A DNA stretch of 64,000 bases from the NCBI GenBank assembly GCA_963969495.1, contig OZ018321.1:138780685-138844684 (forward strand), in the 5' to 3' direction. Within the stretch, counting starts at the first letter, position 1. The number at the start of each line of letters is the position of its first letter. The translations under genes and the position numbers were made by a program. This DNA is from Ceratothoa steindachneri. Taxonomy: Eukaryota > Arthropoda > Malacostraca > Isopoda > Cymothoidae. The notes under the pieces were generated by a model. The model was not told the origin of the DNA. It saw only the letters and a list, made by a program, of their open reading frames with translations, and did not search any database. Shown here in pieces: positions 37,515 to 52,773 of the stretch.

Positions 37515-37929
37515 AAAATATAAGTCTTGGTTTATTGTTAGATTATGTAAACCTTGGTTCTAGCTTGCGACTATTGGATGAAATGTTTAAGTCTTGAAGC
37601 AAAGTCGAGGGTTTATGCTGGATATTCTATAGCTTTTTTCTAAGTTTAGAGTTTCTAATTTATTGTCTATAGCTTAATGGTTAATTGGAATTTAGTTTAT
37701 ATGTTAGATAGTTTGAAGCTGGATAAATACCTACTGGATTATGTGAATTACAGTACTTTATGCGGAATGGTCTTAAATTCCATGTTGAAACATTATGATG
37801 CATAGCCTAAAGATTGGTTCTAACTAACTCGAGACTTAATACTAGGTGGTCTAAAGCTTGTTGGGATTTAAATCGAGACTTTGCTGGATGGTCTAAAGCT
37901 GCTCGTAATTGAATTCTTGCACAAAAGAC
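37515..37929. repeat. Degenerate short-period repeat (unit C)
   Basis: Equivalent of 17,756-18,170, with the same decayed gctggatggtctaaagc-like units. Confidence 0.5.
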
Positions 37930-40490
37930 TTAAGAGTTTCAAAGCCTAATTAAAGCTATGTTGGCTCTACTGGAAAAAAAAGAAGTCTGGTTTTTCTTTC
38001 TTTTATAAATTATTACGTTATTTGAGATCTTAGTGTCATATTTTGAGATGCTGCCCAAGAAAGAACTATTATACATATTGACAAGATATTCAATATTAGC
38101 ATTAGAAACAATTTAATTTTAACCATTCTGTGAAGGCAGATGAAAATATTGTTTCACTTTAACGATTGGACAAAAAATTTCGTTCATACATTTGGTTAAA
38201 GATTTGATGAACTGGAGATAACTTGTGGGGATGAAAACGTTAAAAAGATGCAAAAATACGAAATCTATAGACACCGTTAACAAGTAAGCAAAATGTCTAC
38301 GGAGAAATCAATCCACGCTTTAATGTGTTCCTAATGCTCCTTAGAAGAGTGTCAACAATACGAGAAAGGGATGATTAGTGATAGTGATGGGAGTTAAGGT
38401 AGGGAACACCCACGGTCTCATGGCATGGACGGATCACCATCGAATAATGAAGCCAACAAAAGATCGCTGGTGAGTTCGAGGGCACCAGGAGCCGTTCTTC
38501 GTTTTAAGGGGCAGCGGTCAAGAAAATAAATGTAACCCTAATGTGGCATGTGTATAACTACACCTCGGTAGAGGAAGAGAGTAAAATAGTATCTGTGTTC
38601 TCCTGTTAAGAAGGGAAAAGAAAGATTGCCGTGTTGTGAATGGCTATTTGTGTTTGGGTTTACGATAGGCTGCACCCGAAGCCACTCGCAATGGTTTCTT
38701 TAATATCATCTATTAAATAGGATAGAAGCAAGCTTTTCTACTGGCAATATCACGTGACAGAATTTTTAAACCTGCTCTAAATCCTTTGCTTCCTCCTTCA
38801 ATCTGGCAACGCCATTGATGGCGACAATGGCAACCTCACCTGTTTCGGGCCTATTTAGTGTCATTAAGAAGAGCTGCAAATCAGATTGAATTCCCCTGGC
38901 CTTTCGCTAAATTCACTCGATCACTCCACGCCAAGTGACAGCCTCACACGTCGACATCCAAAGCATTTCACTCACAAAAGTTGAGGCCACTTGACTTGAG
39001 TAATCGACAAAAATTACTACCTGACTTTGTAAATAAAGATAATATATAATGTGAGCGTATTTATATAACCAACCGCTGCAAATCTCTCCCAAAGAAGCTG
39101 TAACCTCAACTCTTGGCGAAGCCGTGTAATGTTTTTGAATACAGGTAGATGATGTGTCTCTTTTTACGTTAAATATTCTCGTTAGTATTGTTGTTGTTCC
39201 CTCCCATTTGCATTAGTTTTGTTTGAAAGAGGCATATGTAGGTTATTCACAATGTTCATTGTGCAGCTGAAAGATGAGGCAAAAAGTGTTAAAACGAGCG
39301 CTAGAAGTAGAATAAAAACTTTTCCCTTCTTGCTTTTTCTCTCTTTTATTTGATATTGTAAACCAACATATGCATATGTCCATCATCCTAGATAATAAAT
39401 GTAAACGTCTACTTCCACCTTTTTAAGATGCGACAAGAGTTAGTAAAGAGTTGAATAAAATGAGGCTCACCATTTGAACTAATAGGGGTGGTTCTCTCTA
39501 TCTAGCTTTCACTCTCTGGGTACTTTTTTGCATATTTCCCCTCCTTTAACCTCACCATCTTTAAATGTGTTTTGTCATTTTAAATTAATAAATTATCCTA
39601 CCTAAGAGAAAAAAAATTCAGTAACAATCAAGTTACAAAAATAATAATGATAACGCGGAGGGAGCTTAGAATAAGCCCTTGTATTGATGGTAAATAGCTA
39701 CGTATTTCGGATAATCTCGAATATCAAATCAAAGTTTGCACAGCTATTGAAAATTCTCATTGGACTTGTCTGATTTACCGAATCCTGAAATCAGGATATG
39801 GTATACGCCGACTGGAGGATTGTGTACAAAATTTTGTCAATGAATAAACGGACATTGTAGTGATGTCTTATGCTACTGAAGTTCGGTAGATTTATTATTG
39901 AACGCAAAAGAGTCGCTAGGCACTTCACATAAGGACTTTCTTCTACGGAAGATTTCTAAGGATTATTTATTGAATAAATGATATTCATTAGACCAAACTC
40001 TGTAGACAAACTTGTATAAGCTCTATTTCGGCTGGAGCGACGTTGTAACATCTCTAAATATATTTGGTGAATTGAGTAAAGATTCGGGTCGATTTTGTGC
40101 TAGTAGCTCTTATACATGTTGTTTTATTTCCACGCCAAACTGGAGACCCCAATGGGGCTTCAATATAGGATGCTGATTGGTAGTAAATCTCTTTACACAA
40201 TCCTAGTAATTCAAACTAGGACCTGGGGATTACAATGGATCTTTGTGTGCGGGATGGTTTATAATCTGATCTTATTTAATATTACATGATACTAATTGGA
40301 AATTGCATACTTTCCTAGATTATGCTGTACTCTTTTTTTTCAAAAAGTTTGTATTTCAAAATATTTATTAGACTTGTTTCGAGCTCACTCAAAAGGTTTA
40401 GACTCCATATCGGGGCACTTTTGTCACGTTACATAGGCCTTCAATTTTTTACTGGCATTTACTATCAATTACACTGAGCGAGGAATGACG
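37930..40490. other. Intergenic upstream of lectin copy 3
   Basis: Equivalent of 18,171-20,731. No gene or element is recognised apart from the short palindromes noted for unit B. Confidence 0.4.
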
Positions 40491-40619
40491 TATATAATTA
40501 ACCGACCTGAAACAAGTCTGAAACACCTGCAACATAGCAGACGAGGGAAGTGAAAACAGTAAGCATTTCATTCTTTTGTTGGCCTCTCAACTGTGAACAG
40601 TGGCTTGAAGCAATTCAAG
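40491..40619 (+). promoter_or_regulatory. TATA-like promoter and probable 5'UTR exon 1, lectin copy 3
   Basis: tatataatta at 40,491-40,500, inferred start near 40,523, donor after caattcaag at 40,619, acceptor ending at 42,299 before the ATG. Identical in layout to the other copies. Confidence 0.45.
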
Positions 40620-42299
40620 GTAAGAATAGTTTTGTTGAATCTGTTCATTTTTTATGTTTCCAAACTATCAGGATTTATAAGCCATTTCCCCTAAAAGGTA
40701 ATTTGGACATATCGGTCCAATTTAGGTAAGGTTAGGCACATCCAAGTAATTTATCGCGATGGGGATTCATTTTGCTTTGTTGCGATTACTTTTTATTCGA
40801 TCTGTCACGTTACGAGAGAAGACAATGCCTTGAAATTTTCTGTAATTAAGTTTGTTAATCTCAATATCTAGATTGGAGAGACCTTAAGGTATAGTGTGAG
40901 TGAGCAAAGATATACCTCCTTTGAATATGTGCAATCAAACCCTCCTCGTTAGAGGATAAGAATGGATGAGATTAGGAGAAAGTTCTAGCAAAAAGGAGAG
41001 TATTTCGAATATCTCAAACTGAAAAGATATTCCTTTTGAAAATAATTTTGTAGTGAAATTATTTTCAATATATGGCTAATTATTTAGCTATAATCACTTT
41101 CAGCGAAAAGTTCATACCACCAGGAGAGGGCAAAATAAAGTCTTGGAATTCTATAGAATAGTTAGGAAGACTCATAAAAGAGCCTTGGAGCCCTTTTGAA
41201 AATTCACATGAGCTGTAAAGAACAGAATTGATCCTTTGACCAAAAAGAGAATAAAGAATGTTGGATGCTTTTTATAGAATATAAAAAAAGATGTGAAAAG
41301 TTTGATGCGGGAAAACTGATGAAATTGGTTTTAATCACATACCGCAAGCAGGTGGAAATCATGCACTTTCTGCATACGGATGCTATGTGTACGCAGGTTT
41401 CGAACGTGTTAATATAACAAAACATAAATTCGTGGCCTACACAAATTGTATCACGACTCCAGACACCTTTGCTAGGGCGGCTATCTTTCCGTAAGCCGTG
41501 TTTCAGACCACACGTTAAATTCAGGGCCATCTCACGTATTGGCACCAGACAGCGTTAAAATTTGGGCTAAATAATAACATACTAATGTAACACAAAAAGC
41601 ATATCCCTCAACACATGAAGAACCATCCGTTCTCACATACATTGGTATGTATGGTTCTAGCCACTTCAACAGATTTGCCCGCATAGAGTCGGGAATCAAA
41701 TTGCAGATTCTTACTAGTTTACATCAAAAGGATGTTGCTTTTTACACCGTTAAAACAATCTGTAAAAGCTCTAACCTCACTTAAATACACCTCGATTAAT
41801 TAAAGGATATTTCTTGAATTAAAAAATATTTCGGTTTCCTGCAAGGCTGTATTTATTGTTTTTATATTGGCTAGAGGTGAGTACACGTTTTAGGTCTTGT
41901 CGGTTCTGAAAATCTACAGAAACTTACCCCCGAAGAATGTGTAGGTATGATGATAAACGTAAGTAAATAGTGCTCCCAATATAATCTTCTCTAATTGCCG
42001 ATGAGTAATTATCTATAGAATTGATAGTAGAATTGATCTCTCGCGGAAAGTCCTCGCGCAGACGGGATAATTACTGCGCTATCAAGCTAAGTATAGGGAG
42101 GGTGATAGCCACCGCTGTTATCACCTAGTTTTAAAGATGACTATTTCTTGGGAAATCTATCAAGTTTAGGTAAAAATCATTTTGGATCTTTTTAAATCTT
42201 ACTTTATTTTCACTTAGGTTTTTTTTTATTTTTTCTCTTTGATTAGCTCTATCTGTGATTGCCAAGATATAATGACGGCCTTTTTTCCTTTCCTTAAAG

Positions 42300-45200
42300 A
42301 TGCAGAGGACACGCGGAATTCTCGTAACCATTTTGGTCGTTTTCTGGTCTTTTGTCAATGGTAGGTTGTAAAAAATCTCGTTCACGATTACGTTTATTTA
42401 TTTTATTCATTAAGACTACGTCTTCCCTTTTTGAATCCTAGTAAAGAAAATGTAATATATAATTATCAAGTTCATACAAATCTGACAAAGGGTACAAACA
42501 CATGAATTACAACCCTTTGGGCGCGTTTAAATGACATTTCTTTAAAAAAATCTTCTAAAAAATTTTAATCCTATTTTTTCTTACACCCAGTTGTTGATTC
42601 TACCCAGGAATTCAATGATTACTTCGACTTCACTACTGATCGTATGTTAAATAACATCCTTTTTGGTTTTTAATTTAGCAAGAATACGTAGATATTTCAA
42701 CTAACTCTGATATCTCTCGCATTTTATTACCTGTTTAATTTAGGTTCGTTGCTATAAGTATTATTTAGCAATAAATTATAGAGATCTGAGTAAAGATTTT
42801 CTCAAGGGGTGGAAAATGACCCCGTTTATATTTTACGTATATCGTTGAAAAATGAATGAAATTTAATTAGCAAGGAGAGCTGAAAAAGTGAGCTATTTGT
42901 AGCTATTTAGTGTGAATGCAAAGGACGTGTAATAATTTCAACACACCACCTATTTCAGCGCAATGCGATAGCGATATGCAGACTCAAGCCAATACGTGCC
43001 CCTTCACAGACTCGGCCTGTCAGGAGTCACTAGACAAAGCCTTGCAATGTCGCTACAACGAAACTTTGGGTGAGTCTATATTTACCATTTTATAATTTAA
43101 TTAATTATTGAAACCTAAATTTATTTCTTTTTAATTAATGAGAATAACTAATGCATTAGAGGAAAATTATGTATCCTATCAATGCCTAATTTGTTTCTTT
43201 TTATACCATTACAGAGAGAATTAAGACTTTGTATTCGTATACACAAGAGGAGATTGCGAATATAAATGCCAGAGCTGCATCCTTTAGAGTAAATATGGAG
43301 AAATCACTTGAGAATCTCGACAGCCGAACGAAGAGATCTACTTCCCATGTGAAGGAATTATTTGGAACTTTCGGTTGGTCCCTATATTAAAGTTAGAGAG
43401 CAAAGGGAAGATTTTTCTATAATGTTCTGAAATAAAACGATTGTTAAGATTTGATCATGAAGCACGCCATCCTATGATTACTTTGTCATTCACTAATGAG
43501 ACAGACCATCTGTTAACAGTGTAAATAGGCATATTACTATTTATAAGTTGTATGAGAAGAAAACAATAAAAAAATTAAGTGATATAATAAATAGGTGCTA
43601 AACACTTGAGCAAAGTTTAACAAAAGATAACATACCTTTCTGGGTAAATCCATTTATTATAAGTACTCTTTAATATCTCTCATTAACTCTGTTTGATTCA
43701 ACTTATTACAGCGAGCGGGCATGGCAAAATGGCTGCTCTCCGAGGCGGAGAAATGTCTGCCAAAGAGCAAGAGACCCGCCAGGACGATTTGGTATTTATG
43801 AACGCTTTCTTTGACGATGTGAACGAGACCATGTGTGAAGTTATAAGCCGACTGGGTAAATATTGATTATTTTAACCATCGTAACTTTCCTCTCTGAAGT
43901 GATGTATCTTGTTACATGTATAGATTCGATACAAATGCTTATTGTTCTTTTGTAAACAAGAGCGTTACTTCCAATTAAAATTCCGCAAACCCTTACCCTT
44001 CCTTCTATTTTTTTTCTATGACCACTTGTGATACTTCAGAATCCTCCGAAAGTACTCTAAATAGCCTACTGGACACCACAGCGGCTAATGATGCGCAAAT
44101 AAGTTCTTTGGATAGTGACGTATCAGCACTGGAACTTTCTGTAAACACCTTGGAAGATGAAGTGGCGCAGGTTGAACAAGAAATTGGTAAGGCAGATTAA
44201 AGCGTCTTTAGAATTAAGCTATGGTTATATTTTTCGTCATATCTAATAGGACAATTACAAAATAACCAAATATGGAGGTATAAAATCGTCTAACCTTCAT
44301 TACAAGGCAAAAATTTAGGAGAAAGTAAGCAAGATAAAAACAAATAATAATCTTTATATTATATTTAACAGACGATGTGGAAGCAGATATAGCGAATTTG
44401 ATGACAAACCTTACAAATCTTGAAGACAAAGTTCAAGAATTGTGTGAGCAAGTTGAAGATAACACAGATGATATTGATTACCTATTCAACGCAACAGCTT
44501 TGATCCCTTCTATCCTCGAAAATTTGACTGAGATTGAGGACGAAATAAGTAAGTTTGTAATCATTCCATTATATTACACATAAGGGAAATTATAACATAG
44601 AACAATTATGTGCTAAAAACTTAATAATTTTAGCCTTAAAACTTGAGAATAAAGCGATAAAATTCCAAGTCGTCTGGAACAAATAGGTACAAAATGGCAC
44701 ATGGGATAAAAGACAGATGGTAAAAAAAGAGGCAACGTGTATAATCAAATTACAGCATGTTGGCCTAGCAGTAATATTAGGGCAAATGAAATGGGCTTAA
44801 AATGAGTGCGAAAGAATAACTCTCCCTCGCTGAATGCTAAGCCAGAAACAACTTCAGGACCAAGAGTTTCCGAAAGAAATATTCTTGAAATCTTTCGCTG
44901 CCGTAGACATGGCACACATAAGGGGAGAAGGGCGATTTGAGTAAGTGCATTTTCTGCCTTTTATAAGGGTACTAAGTCTCTATTCCCAACCACTATCGGG
45001 TACGGACCAGTCGCTCAAAATGCAATTGCAAAATGAAGATCGGTTGCCAAGATGTGCTCGGAATCATAAATTATTATTTACCTTTCCCATAGGTGACTTA
45101 GCAGACCAGTTAACAGATTCACTTGGGGACGTGGCGAATTTGAACGAAACCCTCGGCTCTGTGCAACAAGACATTGATGACGTAAAGGATGACGTCAGTA

Positions 45201-48200
45201 GTTTGTGGACCGCAGTGGATGATCTAAATGACGAGCTGAATTTAACTGCAGAGGAGTTTGGTAAGAAGGATCGTTTGATTACCATGAGAATATAGGGAAG
45301 AAGATCCGATTCTAATGATTTTATAGCTTTCTTTGCAAACTGATTCTATTCCTTGCCCTGACGGACGATTTAAATCTAATGTTCGCTAGGTATTAAACAC
45401 TCTCCCACATAATCAACTCATCACTTCTCTCACCAGCACATTCGCTGGTGACTATAAGTTTTTTATAATCATTTTCTGTGCTCCATTCATCCTTAATACC
45501 ATCTGCAGCACCTCAGATCTCTCTTGGTCAACAGGTATATTTGTATCATTTCTTCACTCCTTCTTCCTAATCGTTCTCACCTTATCAACTATTCTCACAC
45601 ACACGATCCCTTTCAAATTGCTTATTTTCTCTCTTTTCACACTCAAGCGTTACCTTCATAATATAATGTCAGCGTATTGCATCGTTTTGAACATCACTAT
45701 GCTCTGACTTGCACATTTACCACGGAGACTAATATTACCTTTCACCCATCCCCCCTTAGCATTCTCACAAGAAACTTAAGTTAATTTCATCCTCGTTCCA
45801 ACACAGATCCCACATCAAACGTTAAAAACAGTTTTGAAAATCATGTTGCTCTTTACCACTAAGAAGAAGTTATCAGGACACCATTTTCAACCTTGAAGCC
45901 ATTTACTTCACTCAAATTCCTACTTCTTTCACAACTTCATACTTAAGGATAGTAAACACTCATGCCATTATCACCAATATCATTACGTATATCAAACGAC
46001 GCATTCTGAAAGCATACTTTAAAGCCAATGCAACATAAAAACTTCCCCATATTCCTCAAATTATCTATGCAATCTTAGAGGCTGCCATATGGTCCCGTAC
46101 GAAAAATGATCATATGCATTCTCCATATCTTCAATCCAGCATGCATTATACATCGGCTCTAATATTTTACTTTCTCAGCCTGCTGTCTAGACACAATTGC
46201 TTGCTTCACACATAATCTAACCACTCATACTTTGTCATTCCTTTACTTATCCTCCTTGAATAAAGTGATCATTCATACACCACACTTATACTCATTGGTA
46301 CTATAAAGTATTGCAACAAACGTCAGTTTCAACCCTAATATATATCTAATTTTTGACACTCGAAACCAATCATATTCACACTAGCTGCAACACTCATTCC
46401 CACATTATACAATTTACAATAATACTTAATGTTATTATTGGTTACCTAAGAGTCAAAGGAAAGTATATAAATAAAGCTTGTGCCAATAAGTGTATACATA
46501 TGTTTTACACATAGACGACCACAGCAGCAATGTTTCCTCATTGGATACAACATTTTTTACTGACATAAACGGCGCGCAATAAATCTTGATTTGCGGATTT
46601 TTTCATAACAAGTTTTCCATATATTTTTCCCTATTTATTATCACGCCTCCATGTCTAAGTGCTAATTTTGACTAAATTTAAGATACTTCCCTTACCCATT
46701 TTTTACACACACTCCTTTACTCTTACAGATGATCTTGAGAGCATTATTGCCAATTTGACTGATGGATTGGATAATTTGACAGCCATGGTGCTTTCGCTTA
46801 AAGAACCTAGTGAGGAAGGCGAACTCACTGAGCTAGAAGAAAATTTAAGCGATCAAATAGGGGCTTTGAATGACACCATACAAAATCTAGAAGAAAGCCT
46901 TAGTAAGTACTTTGTCTATACTCATAACTTGTATATCTTTATGTCTAGCAGGAAAGTTTTAGAAGTATAAAGAGTAAATGGTGAGGTTAAGTTCAGATGA
47001 ATTCTGTAAAAGGTACATAACCTGGGAAGAAGAAAGAGGGTATTGTAGTTGATGCCTTAGTAAGCGCGAGAGGATCGAAGTCGGGTGATCACGGAAAAGT
47101 TATTGTCTCAAAATGTCTTATTCAGCTCATGTACATGGTGGAAAAACAGGAAATTATTGTCTGCCTTGGCGTGCTCAAGACTGAAACCCTAACAATTCAC
47201 TACATGATTTATGTCTTTTTCAGCTGATATTATGTTGAACCATACCGAGATTCTGAGCAATATTGCGGAGCTTATGAATGAAAATCAAACAACGTATGAC
47301 CTGATTGATAGTTTGAGTGATGACGTGACTCATGTGTTAGATGATGTTGACAGCCTGGAAGAGGAGGTCGATGCACTAAATGCGACCCAAGGTTGGAATT
47401 CCTTTTATTGAGATTTATGCTTGGAGAGATATTTCTTATATTTCTCTTGGTTATAATAAGGTTATCAACCAGATATTAACACCACTTTTCCTTTTTTTTG
47501 GCACGCCACTTCCAATTCATTTTTTGACTTAATTTTCAGCCTGCCTCTGTGGCTCTGTTGTGATATTAATAATATATTCTTACATTCTATATCTTCCAGT
47601 GAAGATAATGGCTACGCTCGACGAATTAAACAACACTATAATTGAATGCTGCGAGGAACGAAGCCACAACAATCAGACCATTCCCGAGCCCCTGATGTGC
47701 TGTAATCAGACTAACAACTCTGATATTAGCGACTTCGAAGATAGAGTTACCGCCCTTGAGACTGAAAATAAGGATCTTCTTAATCTTATTACAGAAATGA
47801 ACAACACCCTAATGGAAAGAATTTCACAGCTTGGTAAGGGAAAAGATGACGTGCTTGTTTAGGAAATATAAGAAGGTATTATCTCCTAATGAAATTTCTG
47901 CCTTTATCAACACTTCCTATTGCAGAAAACTGTTGCAGTCTCGTGCCTGGTAACCTCTCCTTAGAGTTCCCGTTCCCCTTCCCATTGGAACCGCCGCATA
48001 ATGGTAGGAATCTTTTACTAACTCAAATGATATTTGGATGAAAACCTTTGTGATTTATTTCGAACCTCGAAATGTGACTTTGACCAGTTTTTTCGTAATA
48101 CAGACCCAATAATAGTTTTAATATCGTCAATAATGGCTCTGATAAGGATTGCGCTGTATATCTTGTTACTCTCTTTGTTTATCTGGTAAATAAAACCATG

Positions 48201-51200
48201 AGATAATTTATTTATACGCATTTTCGTTTTGAAAATATTATATGATCGTGCAATTGTGATCTGTAACTAAACCAGGTCACATGTAATTATCTTATCGATT
48301 GCTGCATTTTCCAGTTGTTCATTTCATAGCAACTGACCTTAAATGGTACCTGAGGCATTAGAACTCAAGATAGTACATGTGAGCCTTGTACAAATTGGTC
48401 TCAGGCTTTTTGCATTACTTCTCGGACGTCTATAGCCTTCCTCCTCGGTGTGAACCGAATTATTTCAAGCGCAGAGAGAGCAGATTGGTTTAAGGCCGAA
48501 GTCCGTTGATCTCAATCAGCTTCGATCGGCAGTAAGAGGTTCCAATCCAGTTAGCACTTCTTCTTCTTCCTTTTCCGACAGGGCATTTTCACTTCTACTA
48601 CGCCTTCTCCCTTATAAGCTTTCGTTGGAAGAAGAATGGAACTAACATTTTAAGGCCTACTCGAAATCTCTAATAAATGGACGGATAGAATCTTTTAGTT
48701 CTCTTCTAAAATTCTAGACACTCTTTCTCTTCTTCATTGTCGGAGTATACCATACTCAAGCATCAAGGATCCTTCACTAGATCGTCCAACAATTTTGTAG
48801 GCGTCATGTCTGCTAAAAAGCCTAAAATTGTAGGCTAAGTTAGCGTTACCTCTCTAAACCGTGCAAATATTGTAAACGTTTATTCACTCGTTTATCAAAA
48901 GATACAAATTGGTACTTCAGTTAGTTCTTAATTTTCAATTAAATGAGAAACTTTTGTCGTTGTTTTGAACAAGCCACCTGCATTTCAATTCTTGTTCTCT
49001 TATTTTCCAGGTACTACAGAAGGGTGTGGACACCATGGATGTGCAGGTAAAGAAACCAATGCCTTCTTTTCTTATCTTTTTCTTCCATACCATAAATTAA
49101 AAATGTTCCAACTTTTTTTTAATATTGCTTCAAATCTTTAACTACTTTTCGATATTCACTCGTACTTTTTCTTGGAACGAAAATTACATTATAGGACGAT
49201 AAAGAGTACAAAAATTATCAATGTTTGCAGAAATATTTGTTTGCTTGCTTGAATCCTTGATATTCATTTTATGTATATTGAGGGAACCGATAAAATTATC
49301 TGGTTTTGAATAATAATAATGATAAAAAGGCCTCGAGTAAAATTGTAGGGTTTATTTAGTGGTTTTATTTGGGAAATGGATTCTTTTGTATTCAATCCTA
49401 ATTGGGGAGCATTAAAAGATTTTTAATGCCTTTTATTTTAATTATCTGCGTTAAATAGACCTATATTGGTTCAAAGGTTTTCAATGTAGTGAAGTCAAAG
49501 GCAGTCACGTCGGAAATAAAAATATAGCTGAAAGTATTTGACAAGGCCTATTTTTGAAATCACCCTCTTTCATTCCCATAGCCATGGAAAATAATGAATT
49601 AAAACCCTTCGCAAACATATGTATATATTTCTGCTGATCAACATGTATGTCGATAGCTTCAAGTAAAGACTTTTCTTTTATGGATAATTTCTTGATTTCA
49701 GCTTGCGAGGGTGGCTGCGGGTGTGAGGAAGGTAAGGAAATAGTGATATACATATAATATAAGGAGAAATCTTGCAAATGTAAATATGGGACTTAGTAAC
49801 TTTCATTCACTTTTAAATGGGTACAAAAAAATGTTTGAAATCGTAAATCTAAATGATTGCTTTTTCAATTATTCCCGACAAGATGAGGTATCCTCCTTGT
49901 AAGTAAATAGAAATATTCACACATTTAAACATTTCAAAACGGATACTTCTATTAGCACAAACTTTTGTTTCTCCTATAAAACTGCCTTTTGTAAATTAAA
50001 ATTTACTTTTATTTATTTTTTATCTCTAAATATTATTTTTTATTTCATTTAGGTCACTATTCTGGTTGCGCCGGAAAGATCTGTGCATTAGGTAAGAGAA
50101 TCAGTTTTGGTTTTCACATTTTTAACAAGTTTTCACTTCTGTAGTAATTTTCAACAGCTCTGACCAAGCACAGTTGAGCGCGCCACTACGCATCTGCTTG
50201 CTTCGCTTGAACGGTAAGGGTAGGATTAGGAAAATAACAGAAAAAAAATCTGATAAGCAGAAAAAGAATATGATTGTACATTTGCTTTCGGTTTCCTCTC
50301 AAACGCCTCATTAGATGAAACTGTAAATTAAGAAGAAGCACTTAAAGCACATAATATATTATTTTTTCCTGCACATGATGTGGGCTTATTCGTATGAGGG
50401 TTATTATATATGTGATATGTTTAGAATTGACCAAACTTAGGAGAATTATCGTAAAGTTCCAAAGGAAAAATTATATCGTTAACAGGCAATGGCTTTGCCA
50501 CCCCCCCACCACGGGGGGAGCCTGCGCTTTACCTCTAAGATTACAATTTAAAATCTAAAAAAAAGCAGCCATGGTTAAATTTTTATACATTTTCTGAACT
50601 TCGCCTATTATAATAATTTTAAAAAGGCATTTCACCATTTGTAATTCTTTGTGTTTGAAAGAATTCACAAAAGTTCGATATCTATATTTATTTCTGAACT
50701 TCACCGTTTCGTTTTTGGATATTATAAAAGAATTATTAGAAATAACTCTGATAAAAAGTCATAACGAAAGTAAGATGAAATTATTATTCAAATACTCAAA
50801 AGAATCCCATTATTAAATTATAGAGTTAGTGATGATGATGATATCTCCAGTATTAGATATTTCTTGCAGAAATTACGACTCGGGTGTTCGATTAATGTCT
50901 TAAAATTATTCAGAAATTTCTTTTTTATGGCCATTTTTATTTTTCATTCGTACGCTTCAAAACAACTCGACTGAAAAATCTCAACAACAGAAAAGAAAAT
51001 CGACACTCTACTGAAGAAAATGCCTGGTATGTTTTATGGTCTTAAGCTTTGTGGGGGAAGAGAGGAATAATTTATGCATTTAGGCCTCTCGACGCATTTC
51101 TTTATAAAGTAAACCCATGGGTTTTAGGTCTAGAGTCAAGTAAAGTGTCCACAAACTACGACTCCTATTTAAACCGTAGAATCACATAACCTTGAGAAAG

Positions 51201-52773
51201 TCTGTGTGTGGCCTACATGTAATCTCAAACTATTACAAGAATTGCAATACGATATGGATAGGTCTTTTTTTATGTCCTCGAACACAGTGGAACTTACAAT
51301 TAGGTTTATTTTACTAAATTTCAGTAAATATAAGAAATAAATTTACACTGACGTAAATATTCCAACGATAACTCTAGTTAATGTTGATTGACATCGTTTT
51401 GTCTTGCTTTAAAGACTGTCCTGATGGTTACCTTGCGATATATCTCGACATCGATCATTCCGACTTCGTCTGTGTAAGGATGGAGACATCAGCTGCAATT
51501 CAATCCGATCAAGGCAAAACTTGTTCGAATGATGGTTTGATTCTGGCAGAATTTCCATGTGTCTTCGGTTTCCAGGAGTTTAGACAATACTTGATGGGAG
51601 AAGGAGGTAACCCAAGTAGATTCATTTTTTATGTTCATTATTTGAGAGGGTTCATTAAAAATAAGTTTTAGAATATTTTTACGTTTAAATTGAAAACAAG
51701 GATTTTAAGGTGGATAGAACATCGAGCAAAAGGAAGGTTTCAGCGTATTTTATAATGGAAGAGCTTAAAATATATAGGTCTATTTCAAAAGGAAATAATT
51801 TTGCTTAAATGTAACATCTAATAAAATTTAAAAGCAAGGTATTCAGCATTATTATACAGCTCACTTAAATTTAAATGGTGGCTTTCAACATAAATATAAA
51901 GTTCATTATAAAAAATAGCTGTAAAACCCTAACATTTACTTAAAATAGACTTTTTCTACTTATGCTTAACGCATTCGTTTTTATGAGAGACTTTTAAAAT
52001 ATATTTGGTTAATTTTGTCTCGCGTCGCAGGTTCGGAGACTCTTTACTTCGTGGGAGCAAGCGATGAGATTTTGGATGGCTAGTAAGTTATTGTATCTCT
52101 TGATGTGAGGGGGAAATACGGAGTCGGGATCCCTTGACCACCCTTTCCCACTTTCGACTCATCGCCCTGCTTGTGTGCACACCTCGATGCAAAAGGAAGA
52201 GTCATTTGACCTAATCATAAAATGATTATATACAGTATTCTTGATCATATAACTCCTGGTGTTCGTGCTACACATGAATGACTTCTAGAACACCAAGGCC
52301 ATAAAATAATATTGCTATTTTTAGTTTTCTATAAGTTTGTTGGGGAATTCTTTGAATGACAAATCCTGGTATTTGCTGGCAGAATAGAGGTAGCATAGGT
52401 AAGCTTTTGTAGGTGGAATTATATGCAAATTATATACTTAAATTAAATGGAGATACTTCCTGAGGGGCTGGTAACTGGAACGATGCGCAACTCGTTTATA
52501 ATCTCCCCCTTAGCCGGCACTGTCCCAAGGATACTTTATCAAGGCTAATCTTCTCATGTAATATTATATTGGTTTATTAATAGATGTATTTCTTGCTACA
52601 GTTGGACCTGGCTTGATAGTACGATACCTGTGAACGAGGCTTACTGGGCACCAGGACAACCTGACGGAGGTTCGGCTGAAAACTGCGCCGTCATAAATTC
52701 CACCAGTGGCCTCATGCAGGATGAGGATTGTGCTTCTCTAAACGCTGCTCTCTGCATCACCGGCTCCCACTAA
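42300..52773 (+). CDS. Secreted coiled-coil C-type lectin, copy 3
   Basis: The 19 coding exons are 42300-42360, 42591-42641, 42959-43069, 43215-43373, 43712-43855, 44040-44186, 44372-44548, 45093-45260, 46729-46902, 47224-47391, 47600-47833, 47926-48003, 49011-49046, 49702-49731, 50053-50091, 50991-51026, 51415-51606, 52031-52082 and 52602-52773. It encodes 742 residues with no break. This is the most diverged protein. Besides M235 and D447 shared with copy 2, it has a run of four changes at 473-476 (AQGN to ERSH) just after the first cysteine pair, E576G in a micro-exon, and T631A in the lectin domain. The donor of the 78-nt exon is gtagga rather than gtaaga. Sugar-binding motifs are unchanged. 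Role as for copy 1 (inferred). Confidence 0.85.
50486..50855 (-). repeat. Dispersed AT-rich repeat in lectin intron 16, copy 3
   Basis: Equivalent of 10,961-11,335, slightly more diverged than in the other units (for example tgaacttcaccgtttcg). Confidence 0.6.
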
